From: JBCCCJ01 sp039029315
Lineage (GTDB): Bacteria; Bacteroidota; Bacteroidia; J057
Length of the DNA: 57,731 nucleotides
Direction of reading: 5' to 3'
NCBI GenBank assembly: GCA_039029315.1
Contig: JBCCGK010000078.1
Location: 1 to 57,731, forward strand
In this document: positions 8,901 to 17,402 of the stretch, piece after piece
Numbering within the stretch: the stretch's first letter is position 1
How the letters are laid out: each line of letters begins with the position of its first letter
The notes under the pieces: model-generated
What the model was told of the DNA's origin: nothing
Databases searched by the model: none
Seen by the model: the letters and a program-made list of their open reading frames with translations, nothing else
Position numbers and translations under genes: made by a program

Positions 8901-11900
8901 GCACTGGAGGAGGAAAAGAAGGAGTTAGATGATGAATTATTAAGCACTGAGGCGACCAAACGCAAAGAATACCAGGCCCAAAAAGACAAGATGGACAAGG
9001 CCAATGCAAAGGCCGACAAAAGTGAAAAAGACAGCGAGAAAGCTGAAAAAGAGTTCGAATCAGAAAAGAAAGATGCTGAAGATGAGGTAGAAGAATTAAA
9101 ACGGAAAATCCACCCCCAACAAGCAGCATTGAAAACGCTTTCTGATGATCTGAAAGACAAGGAATCCCAGCTGAATTATCACAAAAAACTCCTGAATAAT
9201 AGCGATAAGGAGCAGGAAAAACGCAGCAATACGCTCAAAGAAGCTAGAAAAAATCTGGAAGCTGCTTCTGCCAATCTGGAGCGTGCCCAGAACGAGTTGA
9301 CCCGCGCAACTGCTCAAGGCGATCCGACTGCTATAAACGCAGCAAAGGCAGAAGTCTTGACTGTGAAACCGAAAGTTGCCCTGGCAGAAACAGCTCTGAC
9401 AAGTGCAGAAAGCAAATTGACTTCTATCCAGAGCAGCCATAAGAGCAATGAAACAGCAGTGCGAAATGCAGATAGTTTGCTTCAGGAAACAAGAAAAAAG
9501 CATGAGATCGCTTCCAAAGCCTGGGAGAAGATTCGCGACAGTCTCATCAAAGCCAACCAGAATTATGAAGAAAAATTGACAGGAGAAGAGGAGATGAAAA
9601 AACGGAAAGAAGAGGCGAAAGAAACGAAAAAGAAAACGGCTAAATCTTTGGATGTGGACAAGGCCTTAACGGATGATGAAGACCTGAAGCAAATCAAGAC
9701 TCGCCAAAAAGAAGTCGATGTACAACTATCTGGAATCGATAAGAAGCTCAAAGACATTCTTCATACCATCAATGACAGCCTGAAACGGAAATCTGAGCAG
9801 ATCGAGGATGCCAAGGAAAAGTTGGAAAAGGCCCGACTCAAACTGGAAGCGAAGGAGAAAGTGCTTTATGATTGGCTCCTCAAAGAGTTTGAGACTGTCA
9901 GTTTTGAAGTAAAACTGAAACTGACTGTTGAAGATGCAGGAGTAGACAAATGGCGGGTCAAGGATGGGACCAAAATTGTTACCAAAACCATGAAATACGA
10001 AGGGAGCCGAATTCCTGTTTTGCCCTTCAAACTCTTGCCGGGACCACCAGTGGCTGCCAATGTCAATTCTGTCTGCCTGCCAGCAGTGGGATTTGAGCCC
10101 CCAGGTCCGCCTAGCCTCAAAGAAAAACCAAAGGTGATCAAATCGGAGCCAAGAACACTTGCCTTGTTGTATGAGCAGGGAAAAATTCTCTGGAAAGAAT
10201 GGCCGGTAATCGAAACCTCAGAATTGTTGGCCAAAGATGTCATTCCCCTTGCAGGTGAGTTCAACATGGACAGCGATGTGGTGAAATATGGCTGCACCAC
10301 AGACAAGCAATGTGCCCTTCCGCCACCAATAGCTGATGGAATCAAGGATATCGGTACCTATAGCTGGACCCTGCCCGGAATTGAGCGAGTACCCTATTCC
10401 TTCTCCAACTGGGCCTTGTGGGAACCCCTCTTGATTCCGCCAATTAAGCTTCTGCAGGAGGTGAAGCCGAAAGAATTCTACACTGCAAATGAAATCTCAG
10501 GAGATCCCGTTATTGATGGAGAAGGGAAACTGACCTATAAAGCTGGAGTCATGATTGAAGTCACAGATTCCTTGCTCAATCTTCCCACGGAAGTGGATAC
10601 CGTTCGGGCAAGGATTGTCAGCGGAGATCACAAACCGATGGAGGGTGAAAGCATTACCTTCACCGTCAAGCTGGACAAAGGCAAATCCAAGACTTACGGC
10701 TTCAAGGGAGGACAAAAGAAGATCACACAAACGACGGATGCAGACGGCTATGCCAAGGTGCCATTTACCTTTGGAGAGGACTATGCTCGCTTTACTATCA
10801 CAGCTGAGTGGGACAGGGAAAAGAAGAAAGTGGAATGCTTGGCCGAGACGCCCCTGTATTTGCAAATCACCCGTTTTGCTTCTTCAGCGCCGGTTTTTGC
10901 ATGGGAAAAAGCCCTGGAGTTGTACGACGCTGGAAGTGCGCTGACTGATGCCAGTCTTGAAGCAGCAGTAGCAGGATTCCCCAAAATTGATCCCAAGGCC
11001 AAGAAAGATCCGTATGAAAATCAATTGGCTGTAGTTGCTGGTATCGTGGACAATGAAAGAGATTGGGTCAATGAAAAAGATCTGTTCTTCAAAAAAATCA
11101 CAGCAGGCATTGGACTTGATCCGCAGAAAAAGGCCACATCAGTGATTGGAATTGCAAGATCCACCCTCACCAAATATCCCCGAAAAACAGATCTGGAAAT
11201 CGCTGTTCATATCAATCCACCATTCAAGGAATTGGGCCGACCCGAAGAAGTCAAGACTTCTTATAGCGGCGAACAAATCAAGGAATTCAAGATCGGCAAC
11301 AAAAAGAATCTGTTTACCATTGTGTTAGACGAGCCTGTCAGCAAGGGAGAAGTCATCAATGGAACGGGAAGATTAGGTGTTGGAACAGGTGGAGTGAATG
11401 TCTTCTTCAAAAAACTGATGAAACTCTCCTTGAATCTATCGGAAGTGCAATTGGATGAGGAAGGAAAGCTGGCTGTAGATGGGCTGGTTAGTTGGATTCC
11501 TTCGAGTCCACTGAAGACAGAGTTGTACAATTTTACCCTCTATCTGGATTCCTTGATGATCCGACCAGCAGGTGGAGCAGGACTTGGTGGCAACATGAGC
11601 CATCCAACGGCTTTGCCAGATCCAGTTGCTTTTGTGGCGGATATGACCAGCAAAGGGGATTTCCTGGGCAAAGTGCAGAATTTGCCTACCTTGACCATCT
11701 CAGATTTCAAACTGAAAAAGGGGACAGCTTTTTCATTGGATATGCACAAAGGCATCAGTCCCGCAGGGATGGAAGGGGGGTTTGTTGGGATTGTGATTCA
11801 TCAGGCCTCTTTGGAATTACCTCCTTCCTTCCAAAAGGCCAACACCAAAGAACCTTCTTTCATTCAGATCAAAGACTTTGAAATCGGGAACAAAGGCTTT

Positions 11901-13511
11901 GGGGGATCTTTGACTTATGAGGGGACAGTCTTTGAACTCGGCTATGCTGGTTATGTGTTTGAGGCGGACAGGATTCATCTGGAGTTTGAACGAAACAAAC
12001 TCACAGGTGGAAGTTTCAAGGGAATGTTGAGCATGCCCAAACCCATGGATGGCAAAGTGGTCGTGGAAATCGGTCGATCGGGCAAAAAATGGCAAGCGAC
12101 TGGAGAAACCAAAAAACCGGTATTCATTCCACGATTGGATACGCAATTTGACATCAAAAGAGCACAGATTACTTATGATGAAGCGAAAGATCTAGGCTCA
12201 TTTGAAATGAAGCATGCCGATATTCAGTCCAAGTACTACAAGCCGATCAGCATCAAGCGGTTTTACATAGACTCAGAAGGAACGATTGATGCACAAGATC
12301 TGAAAGTAAATAAAGGCGTGTCTTTTGGGACGGGATTTGATCTCTATTGCAAGACCGTTTCATTCTCTAAAGTCAAAGCCGAATACAAGCTCGATCTGAA
12401 TGGGCACTTCAGTTTCAATAAAATCGGCGTCAAAAAGGTCATTGGAACGGCCAGCCTGACACCGGGACCTGAACTGTCGGTAAGCATAAAGGCAGCAAAA
12501 ATCCACTTTAAGCGGGGGCCATTCACCTTCGATGGCTTATTTGCCTACAAAGGTCGGGAATTCAAAGGGGCCTTTGAGGTCCAATCCAGGGGCATGGCCA
12601 GTCCGATGGAGGGTCAAATTGTTCTGGGTAATCGAGAAGCAGGAACCAAAAAGACATACAGTTACTGGTATGTGGTTCTGGGAATTCCCGCCAGTATTCC
12701 TATGGGGCAAACCGGTTTGTCCATCAATAAACTGGGTGGAGGCGTCGGTTGGAACTACAGTCCTCCCATTGGTTCTCAAGCAGGCAGCCCAACCTTCAAT
12801 GAATCCCTTTCTTTCAGGGCCTATACACAGATCGGGGATGCTACTGGTGGCAAATTGTTCAACAGTCGATTCACCATGGTGTATGAACCAGGCAAGTTTG
12901 CACTCAACGGAAGGGCCTGGGTCTTGCAAAAGCGCAATAGCATGTATGGGGAAGGGCAGTTGAACTACTATTGGTCCCCAACCAAAATAGATGGCTATCT
13001 CAAGGCCGTGGTGGGCACACCCAATGCCAGCGGCAAGGTCTTCCGATTCAATGGCAAAATCAGATATGTCTTTTCCAGTAGCCAAAAACGCATTCGATCA
13101 GAACGACTGGATGGTGCCTTGCTGGATGCCCTCACAGCGAGAGGTAATGTTGACATCAGTAGCAAAAAAATTGCATTGGATGCTTCAACAGGCTTTGTAT
13201 TTGACAAGAAATATGCGGTCAGCAGCTTCGGTCTCAAGCTCTACCTGAATGTCGGTGCAGCGGTCAAAGCGGATTATATCAATGCGACCCAGACCTTTAG
13301 CTCAACCAATACCTTTGAAGGGGATTGGGATGTGGACCTGCTGACGCCTGTCAAAAACTTTGACATTGTCTCTGGAAGTACTGACCTGAGTCTTCATCTC
13401 AAAGCTAGCCCCTCCCTGGTGCGTGTTCATGGGACTGCCAAAGTCTCCTGGAGTACCTGGGTGCACTCGGGCTCTAAATCAATGGAAGTAGAATACAAAA
13501 GCGGAATCTGA
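6000..13511 (+). CDS. Giant secreted coiled-coil protein with TANFOR-like N-terminus (2503 aa)
   Basis: Signal peptide at residues 1-33 (hydrophobic core, then SLKGQ). Residues about 34-160 resemble the TANFOR-type domain of Bacteroidota surface proteins (ETGRLPDGSY-like motif: TGRLPDGSYTVCFWVF). About 165-285 is an FN3/Ig-like domain. About 380-1290 is almost wholly helical, rich in Lys/Glu/Ala heptads, with a less regular helical insert near 545-850. About 1300-1620 returns to beta domains, including an invasin-like Ig module (TDADGYAKVPFTFG). About 1680-2503 is repetitive beta-sheet with no T9SS sorting domain at the end. The stop TGA shares its last base with the next ATG, so it is coupled to the FN3 gene. 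The likely role is a long stalk or scaffold at the cell surface or in the periplasm; function unknown. Confidence 0.85.
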   Translation: MNKDVPLTTSWPTILSFVLLVVITFCPFSLKGQDVDISISTSGSAPPFVANWQADPNITVVNIFSQFDQPKNLIILVELTEINRGLVASAESEVINLPPGPFQLTIDNTQWTQYVSYQIAPDLEQTILQTGRLPDGSYTVCFWVFCADNNEMLGENCADLEIFHQPNLLLIQPFFNQEVNDPIPFFQWSAADFTGSSVFYKVVIVQRFEDQVCQEAVANNPAVYEGIYEDEFAFYYPEWAVPLEEGLYCWFVQPCDQFGNPISPPSEVWPFVYLPWDRETNDSLPVPGLDSLPITTYDDCLLVPPKTEAASPIAAEIVLQDPDVYPYPRAVPLRGMGVDYDIAVWRCDGCQGSMSELKKVVRDDILSYKWSLESPLGSLDAGPSLAAIKAKQAEIEEEKKACEKLRKELETLEKELANWPEEEKKIKKQIAELESQIEEEQKELDKLIAEQMKPRRDSLVKIKSRVDSISLKLTKRNKTLDSTRAEIDTLEAVIAGKPWPSEASKLEEVGQARSTKEDLVKDLKSLQEKIKSESQRLNQAILDAEDDMRSAAASYNSSRNAAVSLAKTLDDLEEVLYKDPIAGPFFERRLDWQNKSTSFISAYASGSASLLDKLETTDDKAIEALSTSISSERSSKLVEFTALLTAYETSIFSECGSSSSCLGAAAMLHASGAEMTEKLTELLDTDYVLDPEILISIDSLKTLLGGSKPAMVVSTSSLNGKTKIYLAAVKAFTDVMDGLEAQKQGLLASHKKAADDLSTLEFAYQALVQKRKDSLDNMMPVHLKNLLGLNQMKDGLVGEIEHAEGRKATSFAQGLRLNSALDVLMKDSVDREENIGNLKDLVKQLQDFLKKDPKAEKEKQKKDKAKELADCQKKVEDLEEELRKLVQPSSIAEGDLVYYVPPPLEEIFEAQGRLPEFDTLKNAVEKARDTVQFALDDKQSLQKKLTRDIDKISKELVKYKLTKEQKRALEEEKKELDDELLSTEATKRKEYQAQKDKMDKANAKADKSEKDSEKAEKEFESEKKDAEDEVEELKRKIHPQQAALKTLSDDLKDKESQLNYHKKLLNNSDKEQEKRSNTLKEARKNLEAASANLERAQNELTRATAQGDPTAINAAKAEVLTVKPKVALAETALTSAESKLTSIQSSHKSNETAVRNADSLLQETRKKHEIASKAWEKIRDSLIKANQNYEEKLTGEEEMKKRKEEAKETKKKTAKSLDVDKALTDDEDLKQIKTRQKEVDVQLSGIDKKLKDILHTINDSLKRKSEQIEDAKEKLEKARLKLEAKEKVLYDWLLKEFETVSFEVKLKLTVEDAGVDKWRVKDGTKIVTKTMKYEGSRIPVLPFKLLPGPPVAANVNSVCLPAVGFEPPGPPSLKEKPKVIKSEPRTLALLYEQGKILWKEWPVIETSELLAKDVIPLAGEFNMDSDVVKYGCTTDKQCALPPPIADGIKDIGTYSWTLPGIERVPYSFSNWALWEPLLIPPIKLLQEVKPKEFYTANEISGDPVIDGEGKLTYKAGVMIEVTDSLLNLPTEVDTVRARIVSGDHKPMEGESITFTVKLDKGKSKTYGFKGGQKKITQTTDADGYAKVPFTFGEDYARFTITAEWDREKKKVECLAETPLYLQITRFASSAPVFAWEKALELYDAGSALTDASLEAAVAGFPKIDPKAKKDPYENQLAVVAGIVDNERDWVNEKDLFFKKITAGIGLDPQKKATSVIGIARSTLTKYPRKTDLEIAVHINPPFKELGRPEEVKTSYSGEQIKEFKIGNKKNLFTIVLDEPVSKGEVINGTGRLGVGTGGVNVFFKKLMKLSLNLSEVQLDEEGKLAVDGLVSWIPSSPLKTELYNFTLYLDSLMIRPAGGAGLGGNMSHPTALPDPVAFVADMTSKGDFLGKVQNLPTLTISDFKLKKGTAFSLDMHKGISPAGMEGGFVGIVIHQASLELPPSFQKANTKEPSFIQIKDFEIGNKGFGGSLTYEGTVFELGYAGYVFEADRIHLEFERNKLTGGSFKGMLSMPKPMDGKVVVEIGRSGKKWQATGETKKPVFIPRLDTQFDIKRAQITYDEAKDLGSFEMKHADIQSKYYKPISIKRFYIDSEGTIDAQDLKVNKGVSFGTGFDLYCKTVSFSKVKAEYKLDLNGHFSFNKIGVKKVIGTASLTPGPELSVSIKAAKIHFKRGPFTFDGLFAYKGREFKGAFEVQSRGMASPMEGQIVLGNREAGTKKTYSYWYVVLGIPASIPMGQTGLSINKLGGGVGWNYSPPIGSQAGSPTFNESLSFRAYTQIGDATGGKLFNSRFTMVYEPGKFALNGRAWVLQKRNSMYGEGQLNYYWSPTKIDGYLKAVVGTPNASGKVFRFNGKIRYVFSSSQKRIRSERLDGALLDALTARGNVDISSKKIALDASTGFVFDKKYAVSSFGLKLYLNVGAAVKADYINATQTFSSTNTFEGDWDVDLLTPVKNFDIVSGSTDLSLHLKASPSLVRVHGTAKVSWSTWVHSGSKSMEVEYKSGI

Positions 13512-15553
13512 TGCAAGAACAAGCCTCAATGTCAATAACTCATTCATTCTTGCCACTCTCTGGTTTACTCCTGGCTTTCTATCTGATGGCGATTCCATCT
13601 GTTGAAGCTCAGCAAGCAGATTACCTCAGCTTTGTCAGTGAAGAGGGCATTCATCTTCGCTGGAATGGCAGTGATATTCTCCCGCTGGATGGTTATCATG
13701 TTTATCGACGGAGTCCTGGGAAAAATTGGGAAAAACTTACAGATGAACCATTGACCAGACACCTCAAACGCAGGCAAATCGAACAACAGTTGGGCTATCA
13801 GGCAGAATTATTTTTTGCCTTATTTGGCCTGGAAAAACCACAGGATATCACTGAAACCATGTATCGGGACTTGCGCAATGATCCGGATGCTTTCGAGTGG
13901 TTTCAGCTCATGACCACCCTTCAACCCGCATTTGGAGAGTTGTTGGGTGAAATCTTTCTGGATAATACGGTGCAGGATGGACAGCGCTATCGCTATCGAA
14001 TTACTGTATTGGCGAATGGTCAAGAGCAGGATCTTCTCAGTACCGGAACCCTTCGAGCTGGACAAATTGACGAGGTGCCTGTTGTAGATGGATTTCAGGG
14101 AGAAAGCAAGGATGAACATATTCGGCTGATGTGGCCCCGCCGGGAAGAATTGCAAAAAGCAGGTGAAGTGATCAGTTATCATGTCTACCGGTCTGAGCAA
14201 GGAGCTTTGGGCCCCTTTGAGCGAATCAATGCTTACAATATGCTTCCGATCCAGATCAGTTTTGGAGACAATTCCTCAAGCGATCAACAGGATCAATTCA
14301 TGGACAAATACCTGATCTCTGGTACAAGCTACCACTATTATGTTCAGGCAGTCAATGCCTTTGGGATTGAGAGTGCACCGTCTATCACTGTGGCGATTCG
14401 TGCTGGCGAGGATGTGCGGCCGGCTTCTGCCTTGTCATTAGAAGCTGAAGCCTATGGGGAGGGACTTAGATTGAGCTGGGAGACGACGGACCCCAGCGTG
14501 GAAGCAGCTCAGGTATACAAACGAGAAGGAGAACGCGGGGGCTTTGAGATGACCTATCTCCCTGTATCAGCCGGGAAAGGAAGCTGGCTGGATGTGGCAG
14601 CACAAGCTGGCAAGCACTACTATTACTTTGTTGAACAAGTCAATGCTTCCGGACTGAGCAGTTTGCCATCAGACACCATTCATTTTTACCTGACAGATGA
14701 AGAAGCACCTTCTGCTCCTCAAGGGCTGACTGCTGAGTCAGAAGAGGGCAGAATCATCCTCAACTGGCAAGCAAATCCAGAAGAGGATGTCATCGGTTAT
14801 GAAATTGAGCGCGCCTCAAATCGATCCTTTAGCAACAGAGAAATGCTCAATGATGAGATGTTGGATAAAACTGTATTTGTCGATGTATTGGATCGAGAAT
14901 CAGAAACCACCTATGGCTATGTCGTGTATGCAATTGATGCCAGTTACAATGTCTCGCCGCCTTCTGAGATGGTGCAGGCGCGTCTTCCTGATGTGGTTCC
15001 ACCCCAATCTCCGGATGTTACAGAACTGATTCAGGAAGGCAACAGCGTCCGATTGAGCTGGAAAGCCAATCTTGAAGAAGACATGGGGAGTTACAGGATT
15101 TATCGTCGAGCGAGCGGTGAAAGAAGAGGTCCTGTTGGAGAAACTTCAGCTTTATCTTTTGTAGATCAACCAAGTCGCAAGACCTCTTATAGTTATGCAA
15201 TGTCAGCCATTGATCAGGCTGGGAATGTGAGTGAACTGACTGAATGGATGACCATCGATTTTGAACCAGTCAAAGTGATTCCACCGCCAAGCAATGGACA
15301 AGCAAGGGTGGAGGATGGAATGCTCCTTCTGACATGGGATGCTTCCCCGGATGTAAGTGTCCGAGGCTACCTGATCGGAAGAAGCAGTCAGGAATTGGAA
15401 GAGCGAACCGATATTGCGCAATTGGCTCCCGAAGAGAAGAGCTATCTGGATGAATTTTCCTCAAGTAAAGAAGCAACTACCTATTCCATTCAGGCTTATG
15501 ACGCTGCATGGAATCTAAGTGAAGCATTGATCATCACATATCAGCCTGAATAG
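13511..15553 (+). CDS. Secreted protein with six fibronectin type III domains
   Basis: 680 residues. The ATG overlaps the previous stop (TGATG). A second ATG seven codons on gives a tighter signal peptide ending SVEAQ. Six FN3-like repeats are visible by their strand patterns: IHLRWNG/YHVYRRS, IRLMWPR/YHVYRSE, LRLSWET/AQVYKRE, IILNWQA/YEIERAS, VRLSWKA/YRIYRRA and LLLTWDA/YLIGRSS. A long helical insertion follows the first repeat (about residues 85-135). No T9SS sorting domain and no enzymatic domain are visible. Coupling to the giant gene and a downstream barrel gene suggests the three products form one envelope complex. FN3 repeats here probably act as adhesive or spacer modules. Confidence 0.85.
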   Translation: MQEQASMSITHSFLPLSGLLLAFYLMAIPSVEAQQADYLSFVSEEGIHLRWNGSDILPLDGYHVYRRSPGKNWEKLTDEPLTRHLKRRQIEQQLGYQAELFFALFGLEKPQDITETMYRDLRNDPDAFEWFQLMTTLQPAFGELLGEIFLDNTVQDGQRYRYRITVLANGQEQDLLSTGTLRAGQIDEVPVVDGFQGESKDEHIRLMWPRREELQKAGEVISYHVYRSEQGALGPFERINAYNMLPIQISFGDNSSSDQQDQFMDKYLISGTSYHYYVQAVNAFGIESAPSITVAIRAGEDVRPASALSLEAEAYGEGLRLSWETTDPSVEAAQVYKREGERGGFEMTYLPVSAGKGSWLDVAAQAGKHYYYFVEQVNASGLSSLPSDTIHFYLTDEEAPSAPQGLTAESEEGRIILNWQANPEEDVIGYEIERASNRSFSNREMLNDEMLDKTVFVDVLDRESETTYGYVVYAIDASYNVSPPSEMVQARLPDVVPPQSPDVTELIQEGNSVRLSWKANLEEDMGSYRIYRRASGERRGPVGETSALSFVDQPSRKTSYSYAMSAIDQAGNVSELTEWMTIDFEPVKVIPPPSNGQARVEDGMLLLTWDASPDVSVRGYLIGRSSQELEERTDIAQLAPEEKSYLDEFSSSKEATTYSIQAYDAAWNLSEALIITYQPE

Positions 15554-15684
15554 GGGTAGAGGAGAGAGGGGAATAGGGGAATAATGGCGGTTGATTAATA
15601 TTCAAGTTCAAATTCAAGTTCAAAATAGCTTATACCCTTATACCCCCAAAAACCCACCTAGGCCGCTACTTAAGCAATTTGTAC
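15554..15684. repeat. G-rich / C-rich arms and a 12-bp tandem duplication
   Basis: A G-rich stretch (gaggggaataggggaataa at about 15570-15590) is followed by a perfect 12-bp tandem repeat, attcaagttcaa at 15600-15611 and 15612-15623. A C-rich stretch then follows (cttatacccttataccccc). The G- and C-rich arms could pair. A similar pair of arms (G-rich then cccttatacccaaaa) occurs at 42965-43090. Confidence 0.4.
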
Positions 15685-17349
15685 ATGAAGCACCTTATAT
15701 ATATCTGTTCCATCTTGTTTTTGATTCCAGGATTTGTCTCAGGGCAAGACAGCACCAAATGGGAAGTGTCAGGCAGCTTGAGAGCTACAGTAGATGCCTA
15801 TTGGGTCAATGGCATTCAGGCCAGAAGAGATCCATTTAACTTCCGTTTGGCGGGGAATCCAGTTGTGAGTTATGGAGATTTCAGGATTCCGATGGGATTT
15901 GTGTTAGGGAATTATACCAGTTTTTTCAATCAGCCTTATAACCGTTTTGGCCTGAGTCCTTCCTATAAGTGGATCACGGTACATCTGGGCTATCGAAATC
16001 TGACCTATTCTCCTGTAACCTTGAATGGCCATACCTTTCTGGGTGCTGGAATCGATCTGACCCCTGGTCCTTTGCGCATTGGGGCTTTGTACGGTACTTT
16101 TCAACGTTCCTTACCCTTTGACAGTCTGCGAAATGCCCTCGTGCAATTTCCTTCTTTTCAACGAAAAGGCTATGCAGCAAAAGTGGGAGTAGGATCGAAG
16201 AAAAACCATGTAGACCTGATTCTGATGCAAATGGAGGATGAACCCCTTTCCCTGAACTATGACAGTTTAGGAAATGTGCTTCCCGGTGCCAATACGATTG
16301 TGGGCCTGTCGAGTCGCTTTCAGGTGGGGAAATTTTTGGAGTTTAAGGGAGATGTGGGGGCCAATGCTTTCGTGCGAGATCTCAAAGCCTTCAGTTTTGA
16401 TCTGCCATCAGAGGCACCAGCTTATGTCCAACTCCTGGATCGTTTTCTGCAGCCCAATGCTTCCATTTACTTCACCACTGCCCTCAAATCCTCTCTGACC
16501 TATCGAAACAAAGCCACAAGCTTTTCTCTGAACTATGACAGGATTGACCCGGATTATCTAAGTATGGGTAGCTATTTTTTTCGCAATGATGTGGAATCTT
16601 TTTATCTCATGGGGCGGCTGCCATTGGCCAAACGTAAACTCAGAATTGTCAGTCGCATTGGGGTAGAAAGAAATAATCTTCGATCAGGACTTGCCAAGAC
16701 CACGCGGCGAGCCTTGGGTTTCCTGATGCTCCATTATATTCCATCAGGCAAGTGGAACTTCAATGCCCATTATTCCAATTTTCAGAATAGACAGATAGAG
16801 AACTTTCGTCTCAGATCAGATACTTCCCTGATCGTGCAGGTATCTCAGAATGCCTATGTGGGAGCCATTCGGACCCTTCGTACCGCCAACAACATCCACC
16901 GAATCAGCGGGAGAGTAGGCTTTCGAGACATTTCAGATGTCAGCGGGTTTGCTGGTGTGGCCCGTAATGAAACCCGGACCTACAATGCGCATTTTCGCTA
17001 CAAAATCAGTTGGCGAAGATCAGGTTTCGCCCTTCAACCAGTTCTGACCTGGATGCAGTTCGAGAACTTCCTCAATACCACGGAGCAGTTTCGCTATTCT
17101 CTCATGCTGCAAAAACGCTTTGCAAAAAATCGTCTCAGCAGCAGCTTGACGACAACCTGGATCACCACTGAACAAACCCAGTCCAATGGCACAACCCTCA
17201 ATCTCAGAGGCACCCTTTCCTGGCGGATCACTGATAAGCAGAGCCTGATGTTCAATACCTACTATCTCCGCAATCAATATACAGGGATCAGTGGCATTCC
17301 CAGCTTCTCGGAGTGGCGAGGAACTGTGAATGTGATGTGGAATTTGTGA
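15685..17349 (+). CDS. Outer-membrane beta-barrel protein
   Basis: 554 residues from the ATG at 15685. A TTG two codons upstream is in frame but the ATG puts the signal peptide (MKHLIYIC, hydrophobic core, VSGQ) directly at the N-terminus. The rest is a succession of amphipathic strands with aromatic ends (for example FNFRLAGNPVVSYGDFRIP and WITVHLGYRNLTYSP) and ends RGTVNVMWNL, a usual barrel terminal strand. No TonB plug or SusC features are seen. It follows the FN3 gene by 131 bp on the same strand. It could be the outer-membrane anchor or export pore for the giant coiled-coil protein (inference from context). Confidence 0.8.
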   Translation: MKHLIYICSILFLIPGFVSGQDSTKWEVSGSLRATVDAYWVNGIQARRDPFNFRLAGNPVVSYGDFRIPMGFVLGNYTSFFNQPYNRFGLSPSYKWITVHLGYRNLTYSPVTLNGHTFLGAGIDLTPGPLRIGALYGTFQRSLPFDSLRNALVQFPSFQRKGYAAKVGVGSKKNHVDLILMQMEDEPLSLNYDSLGNVLPGANTIVGLSSRFQVGKFLEFKGDVGANAFVRDLKAFSFDLPSEAPAYVQLLDRFLQPNASIYFTTALKSSLTYRNKATSFSLNYDRIDPDYLSMGSYFFRNDVESFYLMGRLPLAKRKLRIVSRIGVERNNLRSGLAKTTRRALGFLMLHYIPSGKWNFNAHYSNFQNRQIENFRLRSDTSLIVQVSQNAYVGAIRTLRTANNIHRISGRVGFRDISDVSGFAGVARNETRTYNAHFRYKISWRRSGFALQPVLTWMQFENFLNTTEQFRYSLMLQKRFAKNRLSSSLTTTWITTEQTQSNGTTLNLRGTLSWRITDKQSLMFNTYYLRNQYTGISGIPSFSEWRGTVNVMWNL

Positions 17350-17354
17350 GCCTA

Positions 17355-17388
17355 AAGACCTAGCAGGTTTGCAAATCTGTTAGGTCTT
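17355..17388. terminator. 34-bp palindrome between convergent genes
   Basis: AAGACCTA at 17355-17362 pairs with TAGGTCTT at 17381-17388. The inner arms are also complementary except for two mismatched pairs. It sits between the stops of convergent genes (17349 and 17403), so a bidirectional terminator is likely. Palindromes of this AGACCTA..TAGGTCT type are widespread REP-like sequences in Bacteroidota. Confidence 0.6.
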
Positions 17389-17402
17389 GGGTCTGGAATA
17401 GC

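Noticed and set aside
6018..13237. Many long antisense and alternate-frame ORFs opposite the giant gene (up to 216 codons)
   Set aside because: Coding-strand composition (Lys/Glu-rich rod) leaves few stops on the other strand. None has a plausible domain, signal peptide or spacing.
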